Source: Lacisediminihabitans profunda
GTDB taxonomy: Bacteria; Actinomycetota; Actinomycetes; Actinomycetales; Microbacteriaceae
DNA: 64,000 nucleotides
Reading direction: 5' to 3'
NCBI RefSeq assembly: GCF_008040105.1
Contig: NZ_VRMG01000008.1
Location: 124,001-188,000, forward strand
Positions 1 through 8,244 of the stretch are shown here, piece after piece. The notes under the pieces were generated by a model. It was not told the DNA's origin. It did not search any database and saw only the letters and a list, made by a program, of their open reading frames with translations. The position numbers and the translations under genes are program-made. Numbering within the stretch: position 1 is the first letter of the stretch; each line of letters begins with the position of its first letter.

Positions 1-1378
1 GGACATTGACCATGCCACCGCGGAATTGGGTTTGCCCCTGATTCGCGAGAAGGGCCTCGCGTTCCTCACGTACGACCGCCAGTTCAGCTTCAACGCGTCC
101 GACGGCGTGGTGCAGTTCGTCGACCATTCGCGCATGGTCTTCCTCGATTCGTGGACCGCTCAGGTAGTCGAAGAACCACTGTGTGACGTGCTGCTCGGCT
201 GCGGTCGCGGTGATCGACGCTCCCGCCGGACATGCTCCTGCGCCGTAGATGCGGTTGGCCTTGCACCGGTACACGTATCGAATCGGGCGTTGCCCGTCCG
301 GCCCTGGTTTTTGCGACTGCGCGACACCGTGTAAGGGGCGACCGCATGGGCAGGTGAGGAGGCCGGTCAGCAACCACGCGCGGCTCCCCCACCCGTTCCG
401 GGCAACCGTGCCGCGAGAGGAGAGCGCTTCTTGCACGCGCATCCAGGTCGGGAAGTCACACACCGGCTCCTGGCTGATCACCGGCTCGCCCTCGGGAGTT
501 CGCGCAATGTAATCCAGCAGCTCGACCTTCACTCCGGCCCGATGCTCAGGGACAAGATGTGGGCGGTAGCCGAGCATTCGCGGTGAGGTGACCGCGCGTC
601 TGACCATCTCCTCCGCGACCAGGCCGCCAGATGGTCCCCTGATGCCATAGGTCGAATACCAGTGTGTCGCCACCTGACGAAGGCCGGCCCCACCCAAGAG
701 CAAGGTGACCGCATCCTTCAACGCCGGATGCTCGACCGGGTCGGGCACAAGCCGGCGCCCGGACCTGCCGACCGCGTCAACGATCCGGGGTCCTGGCTGC
801 CAGCCGAACGGCGGCCGGCCACCGTTCATGAACCCCGCCGGTGCCGCGTGCCTTTTCGCAGCACGCTGACGTTCGCTCATCGTGTCTGTCTCCGCCTCAG
901 CCAACAAAGCTTTCACACCGGTCACGAGCTTCGCGCCCGCGGCGACACTGTTGAGTTCCTCGCTGGAGTCCTGATGAGACAGGAGCGTCACACCGCGGCG
1001 CTGGCATTGAGCAACCCATTCCAGGCACCGTGCGGCGATCCTGCTCGTGCGATCCAACTTCCAAAACGCCACCGCCTCCACCCGACCGGAGGTGATTGCT
1101 GCGTTCAACGCCCGCCACCCGCGGCGCTCCCGCGTCGCGTAACTACTCGCCGAGTCACGGTCGACGTACTCCCCCATGATCGTCCACCCGCCTTCACCGG
1201 TGAGCATTCTGGTTAAGTCGATGCGTTGTCGTTCGATCGCATCCTGACCATCCCCATGCGCCCGTGAAAGACGCAGATACAGGAACACCGGTCGAGTGCC
1301 GGGAGATGCTACTTCGGGGCCAGTCCACCGAAACGGGAGATGGCGTGAGGGCACGTTAGTTACGGCTGGCCTCTTCAT
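1..1378 (-). CDS. Large serine recombinase, 3' end outside window
   Basis: The reverse strand stays open from ATG at 1378 to the window edge (about 459 codons, no stop), so the C-terminus is missing. The N-terminus carries the resolvase catalytic motif YLRLSR with the nucleophilic Ser near residue 38, followed by the resolvase-type stretch VAFWKLDRTSR. A recombinase-domain segment (RPPFGW) and a zinc-ribbon (CPCG ... YRCKAN ... GACPAG) come next, then the start of a coiled region. This domain order is that of large serine integrases and transposon recombinases that join attP and attB without accessory factors. It probably integrates or excises the element in this window; which element it serves cannot be shown without the left end. 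No recognisable att site or tRNA lies in the visible flank. Confidence 0.9.
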   Translation of the reverse strand, partial: MKRPAVTNVPSRHLPFRWTGPEVASPGTRPVFLYLRLSRAHGDGQDAIERQRIDLTRMLTGEGGWTIMGEYVDRDSASSYATRERRGWRALNAAITSGRVEAVAFWKLDRTSRIAARCLEWVAQCQRRGVTLLSHQDSSEELNSVAAGAKLVTGVKALLAEAETDTMSERQRAAKRHAAPAGFMNGGRPPFGWQPGPRIVDAVGRSGRRLVPDPVEHPALKDAVTLLLGGAGLRQVATHWYSTYGIRGPSGGLVAEEMVRRAVTSPRMLGYRPHLVPEHRAGVKVELLDYIARTPEGEPVISQEPVCDFPTWMRVQEALSSRGTVARNGWGSRAWLLTGLLTCPCGRPLHGVAQSQKPGPDGQRPIRYVYRCKANRIYGAGACPAGASITATAAEQHVTQWFFDYLSGPRIEEDHARMVDELHHAVGRVEAELAVVREEREALLANQGQTQFRGGMVNV

Positions 1379-1460
1379 GAAAATAGTCTGTCGCAGACCC
1401 ATGACGCGGGATTGTGCATAACTTTGCCCAGCCATCAACGCGGTTCACTACCCTGACCGC

Positions 1461-1628
1461 ATGGGCGGGGTGACATTCGATGGGATCTACGGCGAAGCCG
1501 ATACCTGGCTTCCATCAGAAGAAGTAGCAGCTGCCCTCGAAGAATCCGATCGGATGGGCGGACCGCCATCGGACATTGACGACCTCCGCGACCTAGACGA
1601 ATACCGCTTTCGACAGCGGCGTATCTAG
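1461..1628 (+). CDS. Small acidic hypothetical protein (55 aa)
   Basis: An ATG-to-TAG frame of 55 codons lies between the recombinase and the Gabija genes. The product is acidic in its C-terminal half (PPSDIDDLRDLDEYRFRQRR) and ends in a basic tail. Codon third positions are GC-rich as in neighbouring genes, but there is no strong Shine-Dalgarno site. I do not recognise a family. The acidic body with basic tail recalls small regulators or directionality factors, but that is only a guess. Confidence 0.4.
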   Translation: MGGVTFDGIYGEADTWLPSEEVAAALEESDRMGGPPSDIDDLRDLDEYRFRQRRI

Positions 1629-1770
1629 TCGCCGCCGCTCGCCATCAGAGCGCGTTTCGACTCCACCTGTTCGTGGGCTACAGGAACTGTGCCCTCACCG
1701 GCACAATGGCAGTGCACGCGCTTTCAAGTCTCGCTCCGGGAGACGTGGTGTGAGCAAGGAGGACCCGCTG

Positions 1771-3414
1771 ATGCGTCTCGTCAAGATCACTGTGAACAAC
1801 TACGCACGGTTGCAGGATCTCGACGTCGCCGTCCGCGGTCATCTCGTCGTCGTCGGCGCCAACGATGTCGGAAAAACCTCGCTCCTGCGCCTCCTCAATC
1901 TCCTGTTCGGCGCGACCGCACAGTTGTACCAGGGACTCTCAATCCGGGACCTACGCGACCCCAACACGCCGCTCACCATCAACGCGACCTTCAATGCGTT
2001 CAGCGAAGATGAACGAACCCTGTTCCATCGCGAGATCGACATTGATCCGGCAGATAAGTCAGAGTCGCTTGACGTTCGACTGGAAGTCCAGGTCGATCCT
2101 GAGGACCCGGAATCGGTGCTGATCTCCCGATGGTGCCCCGGCCGAGGGGAGGTGCGCCCACCCTCCCGCGAACAACTCGTCGCCTTTGGTTGGCGTTACC
2201 TTCCAGCCGTCCGGACCTCATCGGCAAACCAACTGGAGGGCTCCAACGGGGCCGTTCAAGTTCTGCTCAAAGCCGTCGAGTCCGAACTCGGAGATGAGAA
2301 AGCCGCACTCGGAAGCCTGCTGGACTCGTTCAACGACAAGCTGGAGGAGAGCAAAGCGTTGACGACCCTCCGTGAAGGCATGGCTGAACACCTGTCGAAC
2401 TCAATGCCGCGATCGATCGACGCGAACGACCTGTCCATCCGAACCTCCGCGGATCCCACCGAATCCGTTCTCGAAAACGTATCCATGTACTTCTCCCGGG
2501 AAGGCGCATTCGTTCCCTTGTCGGAACAGTCCGACGGAATCAGACAGCTGATCTCGATGACCCTGTTCGATCTCGCCGAGGGGGCTGCGAACGTCATCGC
2601 GATCGATGAGCCGGAACTGCACCTGCACCCGCTGAGTCAGCGCACCGTCGCCGAACTTCTCACACAGCAGGTCAACCAGAAGATCCTCGTGACCCACTCG
2701 CCCTACGTGGTGCAAAAGTTCGACCCGACCCAAGTGGTGGCCGTCAGCCCAGACGGCACTTGCCACCAAATCGACCCTGCCCAGTTCTCAGTAGAAGAAC
2801 GAACACAAGCCCACTGGTGGTCACCCCGCATGCTCGAGGCGCTCACCGCTCGATTCGCAATCCTCGTCGAGGGCATCGCGGACCGACTCATCGTCGAAGC
2901 GGTCGCCCACGCCCGCGGGCTTTCTCTCGACCGAATTGGGGCAATCGTTTTCGAACTCGGCGGGGCCGAGAACTTCCCAACCGTATACAAACTGCTCGGC
3001 CCTCACGGGTTCAATGTTCAGGTGTTGGGGCTGGTCGATGAAGCCGAAAGCCCGAGATGGGTTGGCGCCGTTGGCGGAAAGCCGAAGCACGTCATCGGCC
3101 GCGACGTGTTCATCTCCAAAGTCGACCTCGAGGAAGAATATTGCCGTGCACTGGGCGCCCCCGAAGTGGCACAGCGGCTCATCACCGCCCGAGTAGCCCA
3201 AGAATCAGGCGTTCTGTCCTCATGCGGAGTGAGCACACTCGCCGATGTCGGAGTCACCGAATTGGCCAAATTTTGCCGCTCCAGCACCAAGACCGCGAAC
3301 CGGAAAGTCCCCGCGGCGCTGGCGATCTCGAAATCGCTTACCGCCGACGATGCATTGAAGATCGACAGCGTGTCGTCGCTGGTGGCACGCCTTCAGACAC
3401 TCTCAAGCAAATGA
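1771..3414 (+). CDS. gajA: Gabija protein GajA: OLD-family ATPase with TOPRIM nuclease domain
   Basis: This 547-residue protein has the OLD layout. An ABC-type ATPase contains Walker A (GANDVGKTS, about residue 29), a signature-like segment (LSEQSDGIRQ), Walker B (VIAIDEPELHLHP, about 274) and the switch His (VTHSPY). A C-terminal TOPRIM domain has LVEGIADR (about 365), LVDEAE (about 421) and DLEEEY (about 451). GajA of known Gabija systems is a DNA-nicking endonuclease controlled by nucleotides, and it assembles with GajB. I chose ATG 1771 because a perfect AAGGAGG lies 7 bases upstream; GTG 1750 is in frame but contains that site. The stop overlaps the next start by four bases (ATGA), so the two are translationally coupled. 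The TOPRIM DxD motif reads D-E-A here, which is atypical. Length is close to the usual 550-600 residues. Confidence 0.87.
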   Translation: MRLVKITVNNYARLQDLDVAVRGHLVVVGANDVGKTSLLRLLNLLFGATAQLYQGLSIRDLRDPNTPLTINATFNAFSEDERTLFHREIDIDPADKSESLDVRLEVQVDPEDPESVLISRWCPGRGEVRPPSREQLVAFGWRYLPAVRTSSANQLEGSNGAVQVLLKAVESELGDEKAALGSLLDSFNDKLEESKALTTLREGMAEHLSNSMPRSIDANDLSIRTSADPTESVLENVSMYFSREGAFVPLSEQSDGIRQLISMTLFDLAEGAANVIAIDEPELHLHPLSQRTVAELLTQQVNQKILVTHSPYVVQKFDPTQVVAVSPDGTCHQIDPAQFSVEERTQAHWWSPRMLEALTARFAILVEGIADRLIVEAVAHARGLSLDRIGAIVFELGGAENFPTVYKLLGPHGFNVQVLGLVDEAESPRWVGAVGGKPKHVIGRDVFISKVDLEEEYCRALGAPEVAQRLITARVAQESGVLSSCGVSTLADVGVTELAKFCRSSTKTANRKVPAALAISKSLTADDALKIDSVSSLVARLQTLSSK

Positions 3415-5075
3415 CTGACTCCACCGCGTTCAATGATGCCGTCACCTCGCCCGCGCAAAATCTGTTAGTGATCGCCCCTCCGGGCTGCGGAAAGACCGAA
3501 CTGCTGGCGCGACGTGCGGAACTCCTCATCCCGACCCTCCGCCCGCATCAGAAAATCCTCGCCCTCACCTTCTCGAACAAAGCAAAAGCCAACCTCAATA
3601 GCCGCCTCGTGAGTGTTCTCGGTGCCGAACGGAAACGTCGTTACATCACCGTTCACAACTTCCATGGTCACGCCGCGGAGATTGTCCGCTCCCACGGTCT
3701 AACACTCGCCGTTGAGCCCGGATTTGAGATGCCAGACAAGCGATCTCAAGCTGATGCGATCGCACCATTCCTCGAGGGCTTATCGGAGGCAGACGCAAGC
3801 GAACTGAGCAGACGTATCGAAGACGATCTCCGCGACGCAAAGCAACGCCCACACGACGACGCCCAAGTGCTGCAAACACTTCGAGCGACCGGGATCAGCC
3901 AGTCTCAAACCATCGAAGAGGCACGACAGGCCGGTGACATCCTTTTTTTCGACGACCTACTCCGGCACGCCCAACGCTTGCTACGCGTGAATGAGATAGC
4001 GGCCCTCTACCGCAATCACTATGGCGCGATCCTGGTCGATGAGTTTCAGGATCTTTCACCGCAGCAGCTCGACCTCGCCCTGCGAAGCTCCGAGCAGAGC
4101 CGCACCTTCGTGGGCGACCCTCTTCAGGGCATCTACAGCTGGACGGGAGCTAGACCGGTAGAGGTGGAGAGGCTGCTCCGGAAGCTCAGCGGCGACCCGC
4201 TCGGTCTTGGAGTTTCCTACCGATCGTCGCCGCGAGTACTCGACCTGCTCAACACCGTTTCCGTTGGTCTTGGCGGCCAACCGCTCGAGCCTGACGATCC
4301 GGACGCCTGGCATGACGGTGGAATCACCAGCGGGCTCACGTTCGACACCGGCGCAGAAGAGGCAAAATTCATCGAAGCAACCTCTGCACGGATATTGGCA
4401 AAGCAACCGAACGCAACCATCGGGGTCATCTGTCGGTCCGGGTGGCGACGAAAGCCCATCGATGCGGTGTTCGCGACGTCGGACGTCCGAAGCACTAGAT
4501 GGGATCTCACAGTCGACGACGCACGAATCATCGAACTGCTCAATGAGGGAGTTACGCGGCTCGGAGGAGCCCCCACATTCGAGGCACTGAGGACTGACGT
4601 CATCGGACGGATCGATTCCGCAGACGTGGACACTGCCGCAGACGTGATCGACGCTCTCGAGCAACTTGAGGGGCTGGCCGAAGAGGCGGGATCAATCGGG
4701 GCCGCAATGGCTCAACTGCGAATCCTCGAGGAAGGCGAAGAAGCCATCGGGCCAGGAGTGCACCTACTCAACGCTCACACCGGGAAGGGCCAACAATTCG
4801 ACTGGGTCTTTATCCCAGGATTCGAGAAGGGCAACATTCCCAGCTTCCTCGCGAAAGGGAAAGCACAGATCGAGGAAGAACATCGGGTTCTTCTCGTCAT
4901 GTTGTCCCGCGCCCGTCACGGTGTGATTCTGACCCGCGCCAAATCGCTCATTTCCAAGCGTGGAAACCCTTACGGCACAACAATCAGCCCTTGGGCACAA
5001 GAGGTGCGCCCGGCGCTGATCGCGAACAGCACGCAACTGCTCGACCACATTGAGAACCTGACTCCGGCACAGTAG
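3411..5075 (+). CDS. gajB: Gabija protein GajB: UvrD/PcrA-like helicase
   Basis: This 554-residue superfamily 1 helicase shows Walker A (APPGCGKTE, about residue 22), motif Ia (LTFSNKAKANL), motif II (ILVDEFQDLSP, about 208), motif III (VGDPLQGIYSWTGA), motif V (TGKGQQFDWVFIPG) and motif VI (VMLSRARHGV). GajB is the UvrD-like partner of GajA in Gabija anti-phage defence. It is thought to respond to DNA ends made by GajA or by phage. The start ATG overlaps the gajA stop, so I reject a longer in-frame extension running back inside gajA. The pairing of an OLD nuclease with a UvrD helicase in this order defines Gabija. Confidence 0.87.
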   Translation: MTDSTAFNDAVTSPAQNLLVIAPPGCGKTELLARRAELLIPTLRPHQKILALTFSNKAKANLNSRLVSVLGAERKRRYITVHNFHGHAAEIVRSHGLTLAVEPGFEMPDKRSQADAIAPFLEGLSEADASELSRRIEDDLRDAKQRPHDDAQVLQTLRATGISQSQTIEEARQAGDILFFDDLLRHAQRLLRVNEIAALYRNHYGAILVDEFQDLSPQQLDLALRSSEQSRTFVGDPLQGIYSWTGARPVEVERLLRKLSGDPLGLGVSYRSSPRVLDLLNTVSVGLGGQPLEPDDPDAWHDGGITSGLTFDTGAEEAKFIEATSARILAKQPNATIGVICRSGWRRKPIDAVFATSDVRSTRWDLTVDDARIIELLNEGVTRLGGAPTFEALRTDVIGRIDSADVDTAADVIDALEQLEGLAEEAGSIGAAMAQLRILEEGEEAIGPGVHLLNAHTGKGQQFDWVFIPGFEKGNIPSFLAKGKAQIEEEHRVLLVMLSRARHGVILTRAKSLISKRGNPYGTTISPWAQEVRPALIANSTQLLDHIENLTPAQ

Positions 5076-5179
5076 CGCAGCGATCTCCTTCGGCCGACCG
5101 GACAATCCTGCCCACCCCCCGCGACGGATCGGAGGCAGGGCGCCGGCTCGGCGTCACACGATTGTGGTTTCCTACCATT

Positions 5180-5752
5180 ATGGGAACCGGAACCGAAGAC
5201 GAGGAGGACTGGCGTCCGATCTGGCCTACGGCTGAGGGCAGTGACGACCCCGCCGAAGGATGGAGGACGCCCTGGCCGCCGATGGCCAATACCGCCTTGC
5301 GCGCGGTGTCGGAGATCATCGAGCAGCTCGCACTCAACGACCGTCATCCGAATACACCGTTTCTTGCTGGCACCGCCGCATTCTGGTTGATCGCCATCCA
5401 CGAAGGACGTCGTGATCGAAACCCACGCTATGACAAGTCGCGCCTTGCTAATCCGGACGGACGTGTGCTCGACGGCCTGACCTTGGCCCGCAACGCCGTC
5501 GCCCACGGGCAGGTGATTGTCTCCCGCTCGGAAGGCCTCAAGTGGCCGTTGCAATTTCCCATGGACTTCGGACCATGGGTGTGGGCGCCGAGTAGGGAAT
5601 GGCCATGGCGGCCACGCCCGTCGCGATTCCTCGAGCGGCAGCAGGAGTCCTACGCCGAGCACTTCGCTGGCAAGCTTGTCGCTGGACCACTTAAACAAGC
5701 GCTGGTCTGCTTGGGTCGAGGCCATGAGAGCACATCGTCCAGGAAGGTTTGA
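5180..5752 (+). CDS. HEPN-motif hypothetical protein
   Basis: A 190-residue protein with a predicted helical centre and the motif LARNAVAHGQ (Arg about 104, His about 109). This matches R-N-x3-H (RX4H), the catalytic signature of HEPN-superfamily ribonucleases. The C-terminal third is rich in Trp, Pro and Arg. I chose ATG 5180 over TTG 5162; neither has a strong ribosome site. It lies 104 bases downstream of gajB on the same strand and 2 bases before the next small gene, so it may be a Gabija accessory or a separate HEPN unit. I do not recognise a named family. The HEPN assignment rests on one motif and the helical context. Confidence 0.6.
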   Translation: MGTGTEDEEDWRPIWPTAEGSDDPAEGWRTPWPPMANTALRAVSEIIEQLALNDRHPNTPFLAGTAAFWLIAIHEGRRDRNPRYDKSRLANPDGRVLDGLTLARNAVAHGQVIVSRSEGLKWPLQFPMDFGPWVWAPSREWPWRPRPSRFLERQQESYAEHFAGKLVAGPLKQALVCLGRGHESTSSRKV

Positions 5753-5754
5753 AA

Positions 5755-5949
5755 ATGGCACGAACGATCGAAGCTACCTTCCTTGGCGGCCCGAGTGCGG
5801 GAAACAGGCCCGTCGAAGTTACCAACAGCGGCCGGCTGCCTGAATTGATCGCACATGGCGCCGGTGTGTACAAGCTCAGTCCCAGCCCAACTACTTGGGA
5901 TGGCGATTACCACTATCAGAACGCCGAATACCGCTGGTCCGAAAAATGA
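5755..5949 (+). CDS. Small hypothetical protein paired with HEPN-motif gene
   Basis: A 64-residue frame starts at ATG 5755, two bases after the upstream stop, with AGGAAGG about seven bases before it. An in-frame TTG at 5749 overlaps the upstream stop and is less likely. The sequence begins MARTIEATFLGGP and is rich in Gly, Tyr and Trp, with predicted beta strands. HEPN toxins often have a small partner, and the tight spacing suggests co-translation; an antitoxin role is only an inference. No family recognised. Confidence 0.55.
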   Translation: MARTIEATFLGGPSAGNRPVEVTNSGRLPELIAHGAGVYKLSPSPTTWDGDYHYQNAEYRWSEK

Positions 5950-6151
5950 AAAATTTACCAACCGACCTAGCCCTGACGGCGAGCGTCGATCAGTCAGTAA
6001 GAGTTCCTGGAGGCACGCCCACGAGCGTCAAGGTTGGCAACCATATCCGTCGGACCCCGAAATCGCTTGCGCGAATCACCATGCTTCCGAGCTGGAGGAC
6101 CAGACCGGCGCGCCCTCGATACTTTTGGCGGACTCGCGCGATCCTAATTTC

Positions 6152-7897
6152 ATGAGCGAGCAGCGACGAAAGGATACGCCGCCCGAGTCGTCCGAGGCAG
6201 AAGTTGAGCATCCCGCGCCGACCGTGTCGACCATCAAGGAGCTCTACTCGCATGCCTTCAGCTGCGCTAAGCCCGACTGCCGCGAATGGCTCTACAGACA
6301 AGACGGGGACTCAGTTGAGCCGGTGCTCAATAGTCGGGTCGCGCACATTCACGCGCGTAGCCCCGGTGGTCCGAGATGGAAGCCGGGCATGTCCGCCGAG
6401 GAAAATCGGAGCAGTGGGAATTTGCTGCTGCTGTGCATTCCCCACTCGTATGAGGTTGACGAGCATTCCGAGCGATATTCAGCGGAAATGCTGAACCAGT
6501 GGCGAGTCGATCAGCGCGAAGAGCACGACCGGCTGCGGAAGGCGTGGCCGTTGAGCGACGAAGAAGCTCGGCTGGTCGGCAACCGGTCGTTTGACACTCC
6601 CGCACTTGTCTCACCGGTACTAGCTGACATAGCTCGAGCTGCCGAGCGGCTCGCGACTAGCGCCGAATCGTCTCGCCCTGCCATCGTGGCGGAGGCTGGA
6701 GCATGGCGCGCAATGTGGGACCGGGTGCGCGCCTCGACAACGGTTTGGGATGGGGACGGCGAGCGGCTTTACGTCGAGCCGTCCCGAATGGAGACCACAC
6801 GGTACCGGGAGGCGCTCCTTGCCGCTCTCGCTACGGCAAATGCGGCGCTGGAGCCCTTGGTCCAGGATCTGAAGGCAGAAGCCGCAGTGGCCCGCGCGGC
6901 GGTGCCTCGGTCAATCCCATGGAGCGATTGGCTCGCGCGCTCCGCTGAGAATGTGATGACGGCCGCTTCCACGTGGCCCGGGCCTCCCCCTGCAGTAGAT
7001 GACGATGGGCTATCTGATGCCGTCGCAGAACTGCGCGAATCCGCCGGCGCCCTCGCCGCTGTGCTGCGTGGTGACCCCGCCATGGCGCCCCCGGCGGTTC
7101 CTCAGTCGAAGCCGTCCGATCCCACACCGACAGTGGAGGACGATCCCCTCCGCGAGCATCAAGAGCTCCTGGAGCGTGCGCGGCCATTCGCTCGAGTAAA
7201 TCACCGTCCTTATGAGCCCGACCTAAGGGCTCGGCTAGTGGTTGCCGCTCGCAACGCATCGACGATCCCGCCCGTTGTAAATGCGTCCGGTATCGACTTG
7301 AGGGCCACGGCTGCGCTCACTGCGGCTGTCACGCGCAACGCCGAGCGTGCGCAACTCGAGGGTCTGATCGATCAGGACCGGGCGCGTCGGCCACTCTGCA
7401 TGGCCGTCCTGTTGCTGTACCAGCTTCGAATGGTTCTTATCGAGCAGGGCCACGCGGATCTTGGGCAACGTGCGGCCGACGCCATCATCGGCGAAATCGA
7501 AGCAACCAATTGGTCTCAAGCCTCCGCATGGGTAGGCAACGAGCATTACGGGCGAGCGATCTTCGACGCTTGGGCGACGCTGGCCTCCCCTGAAGAGCCT
7601 CGCGGTCGACTCGCCGTTACGTTGCGGGAGGAGCCCGGCCGCATAGCTGAACTGACCGTGTGCTGCGCCGGGTGGGTGCAGCACGAAAACCAACAGACTG
7701 GTGAAGTGCGCTACGAACGCATTTATAGGCAGTTGCCCCCTTGGTTCCCGGTCCATGAGATCGCCACAGCCGCCGCTGCGGCATTTCCCTATGTCGCTCC
7801 AGCAGTCGATGAGTATGACGACCGACCCGAAGAGATCGAACGACTGCTCGGCCAGGTACTGCGTCTGCGCGCCGCGAGCGACCAAACGACGGACTGA
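6152..7897 (+). CDS. HNH-type endonuclease domain protein with long helical C-terminus
   Basis: A protein of about 581 residues. The N-terminal 120 residues form an HNH-like zinc finger: two Cys (FSCAKPDC), the catalytic RVAHIHARSPGG (about residue 62), the Asn in SSGNLLLLC, and the final His in IPHSYEVD. This order (C..C, AHI, N, C..H) is found in HNH nucleases of defence loci, including N-terminal domains of CBASS effectors. The remaining 450 residues are Ala- and Arg-rich, probably helical, and contain no motif I recognise. No cyclic-nucleotide synthase is nearby, so a CBASS role is not supported. The start is uncertain because the frame is open upstream; ATG 6152 is the last plausible one before the conserved region. 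It stands alone, with over 200 bases before it and 347 after it. Confidence 0.65.
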   Translation: MSEQRRKDTPPESSEAEVEHPAPTVSTIKELYSHAFSCAKPDCREWLYRQDGDSVEPVLNSRVAHIHARSPGGPRWKPGMSAEENRSSGNLLLLCIPHSYEVDEHSERYSAEMLNQWRVDQREEHDRLRKAWPLSDEEARLVGNRSFDTPALVSPVLADIARAAERLATSAESSRPAIVAEAGAWRAMWDRVRASTTVWDGDGERLYVEPSRMETTRYREALLAALATANAALEPLVQDLKAEAAVARAAVPRSIPWSDWLARSAENVMTAASTWPGPPPAVDDDGLSDAVAELRESAGALAAVLRGDPAMAPPAVPQSKPSDPTPTVEDDPLREHQELLERARPFARVNHRPYEPDLRARLVVAARNASTIPPVVNASGIDLRATAALTAAVTRNAERAQLEGLIDQDRARRPLCMAVLLLYQLRMVLIEQGHADLGQRAADAIIGEIEATNWSQASAWVGNEHYGRAIFDAWATLASPEEPRGRLAVTLREEPGRIAELTVCCAGWVQHENQQTGEVRYERIYRQLPPWFPVHEIATAAAAAFPYVAPAVDEYDDRPEEIERLLGQVLRLRAASDQTTD

Positions 7898-8244
7898 CCC
7901 AAAGCCACCTACCCGTCTTGGAGCATCGGAATGGGCCGAAGTAATTCGTAGGTGCACCACCCATTTGGTCACTTCTGTTTACTTCGCCAGGCTCACCTCG
8001 TCCTCGGGTTCAACGTCTGGGACCCAAACCGTCGTCCGGAAGTTCTCGACGCGAAGACGTTGCCTGCATGAAGGACCGTCTGGTGCTCATGCGTTCTCAA
8101 CCTCGCGTGTGTCGGCCTGCGCGTCCACCGATTCATCTCGTCGAAGCGCCGGTATCGTCAGGCATGAGGTTGGGTTTGGACTCACTTCCGAGGCGCCTGG
8201 TGGTCCGGGATACGCACCGTGCGTCCTGTGTGGAGGGAGAGAGT
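7898..8244. other. Intergenic region without recognisable gene
   Basis: This 347-base stretch lies between the HNH gene and the YobI-like gene. Short frames cross it but none has a start with a ribosome site or a recognisable product. It ends with a good Shine-Dalgarno (GGAGGGAGAG) for the next gene and probably holds that gene's promoter. Confidence 0.6.

Noticed and set aside
3057-3410. Upstream extension of GajB
   Set aside because: It lies inside gajA in another frame; the ATG at 3411 overlapping the gajA stop fits translational coupling and family length.
6152-7897. CBASS assignment from the HNH domain
   Set aside because: No cyclic-nucleotide synthase, SAVED or Cap2/Cap3 gene lies nearby; the HNH finger alone is not sufficient.
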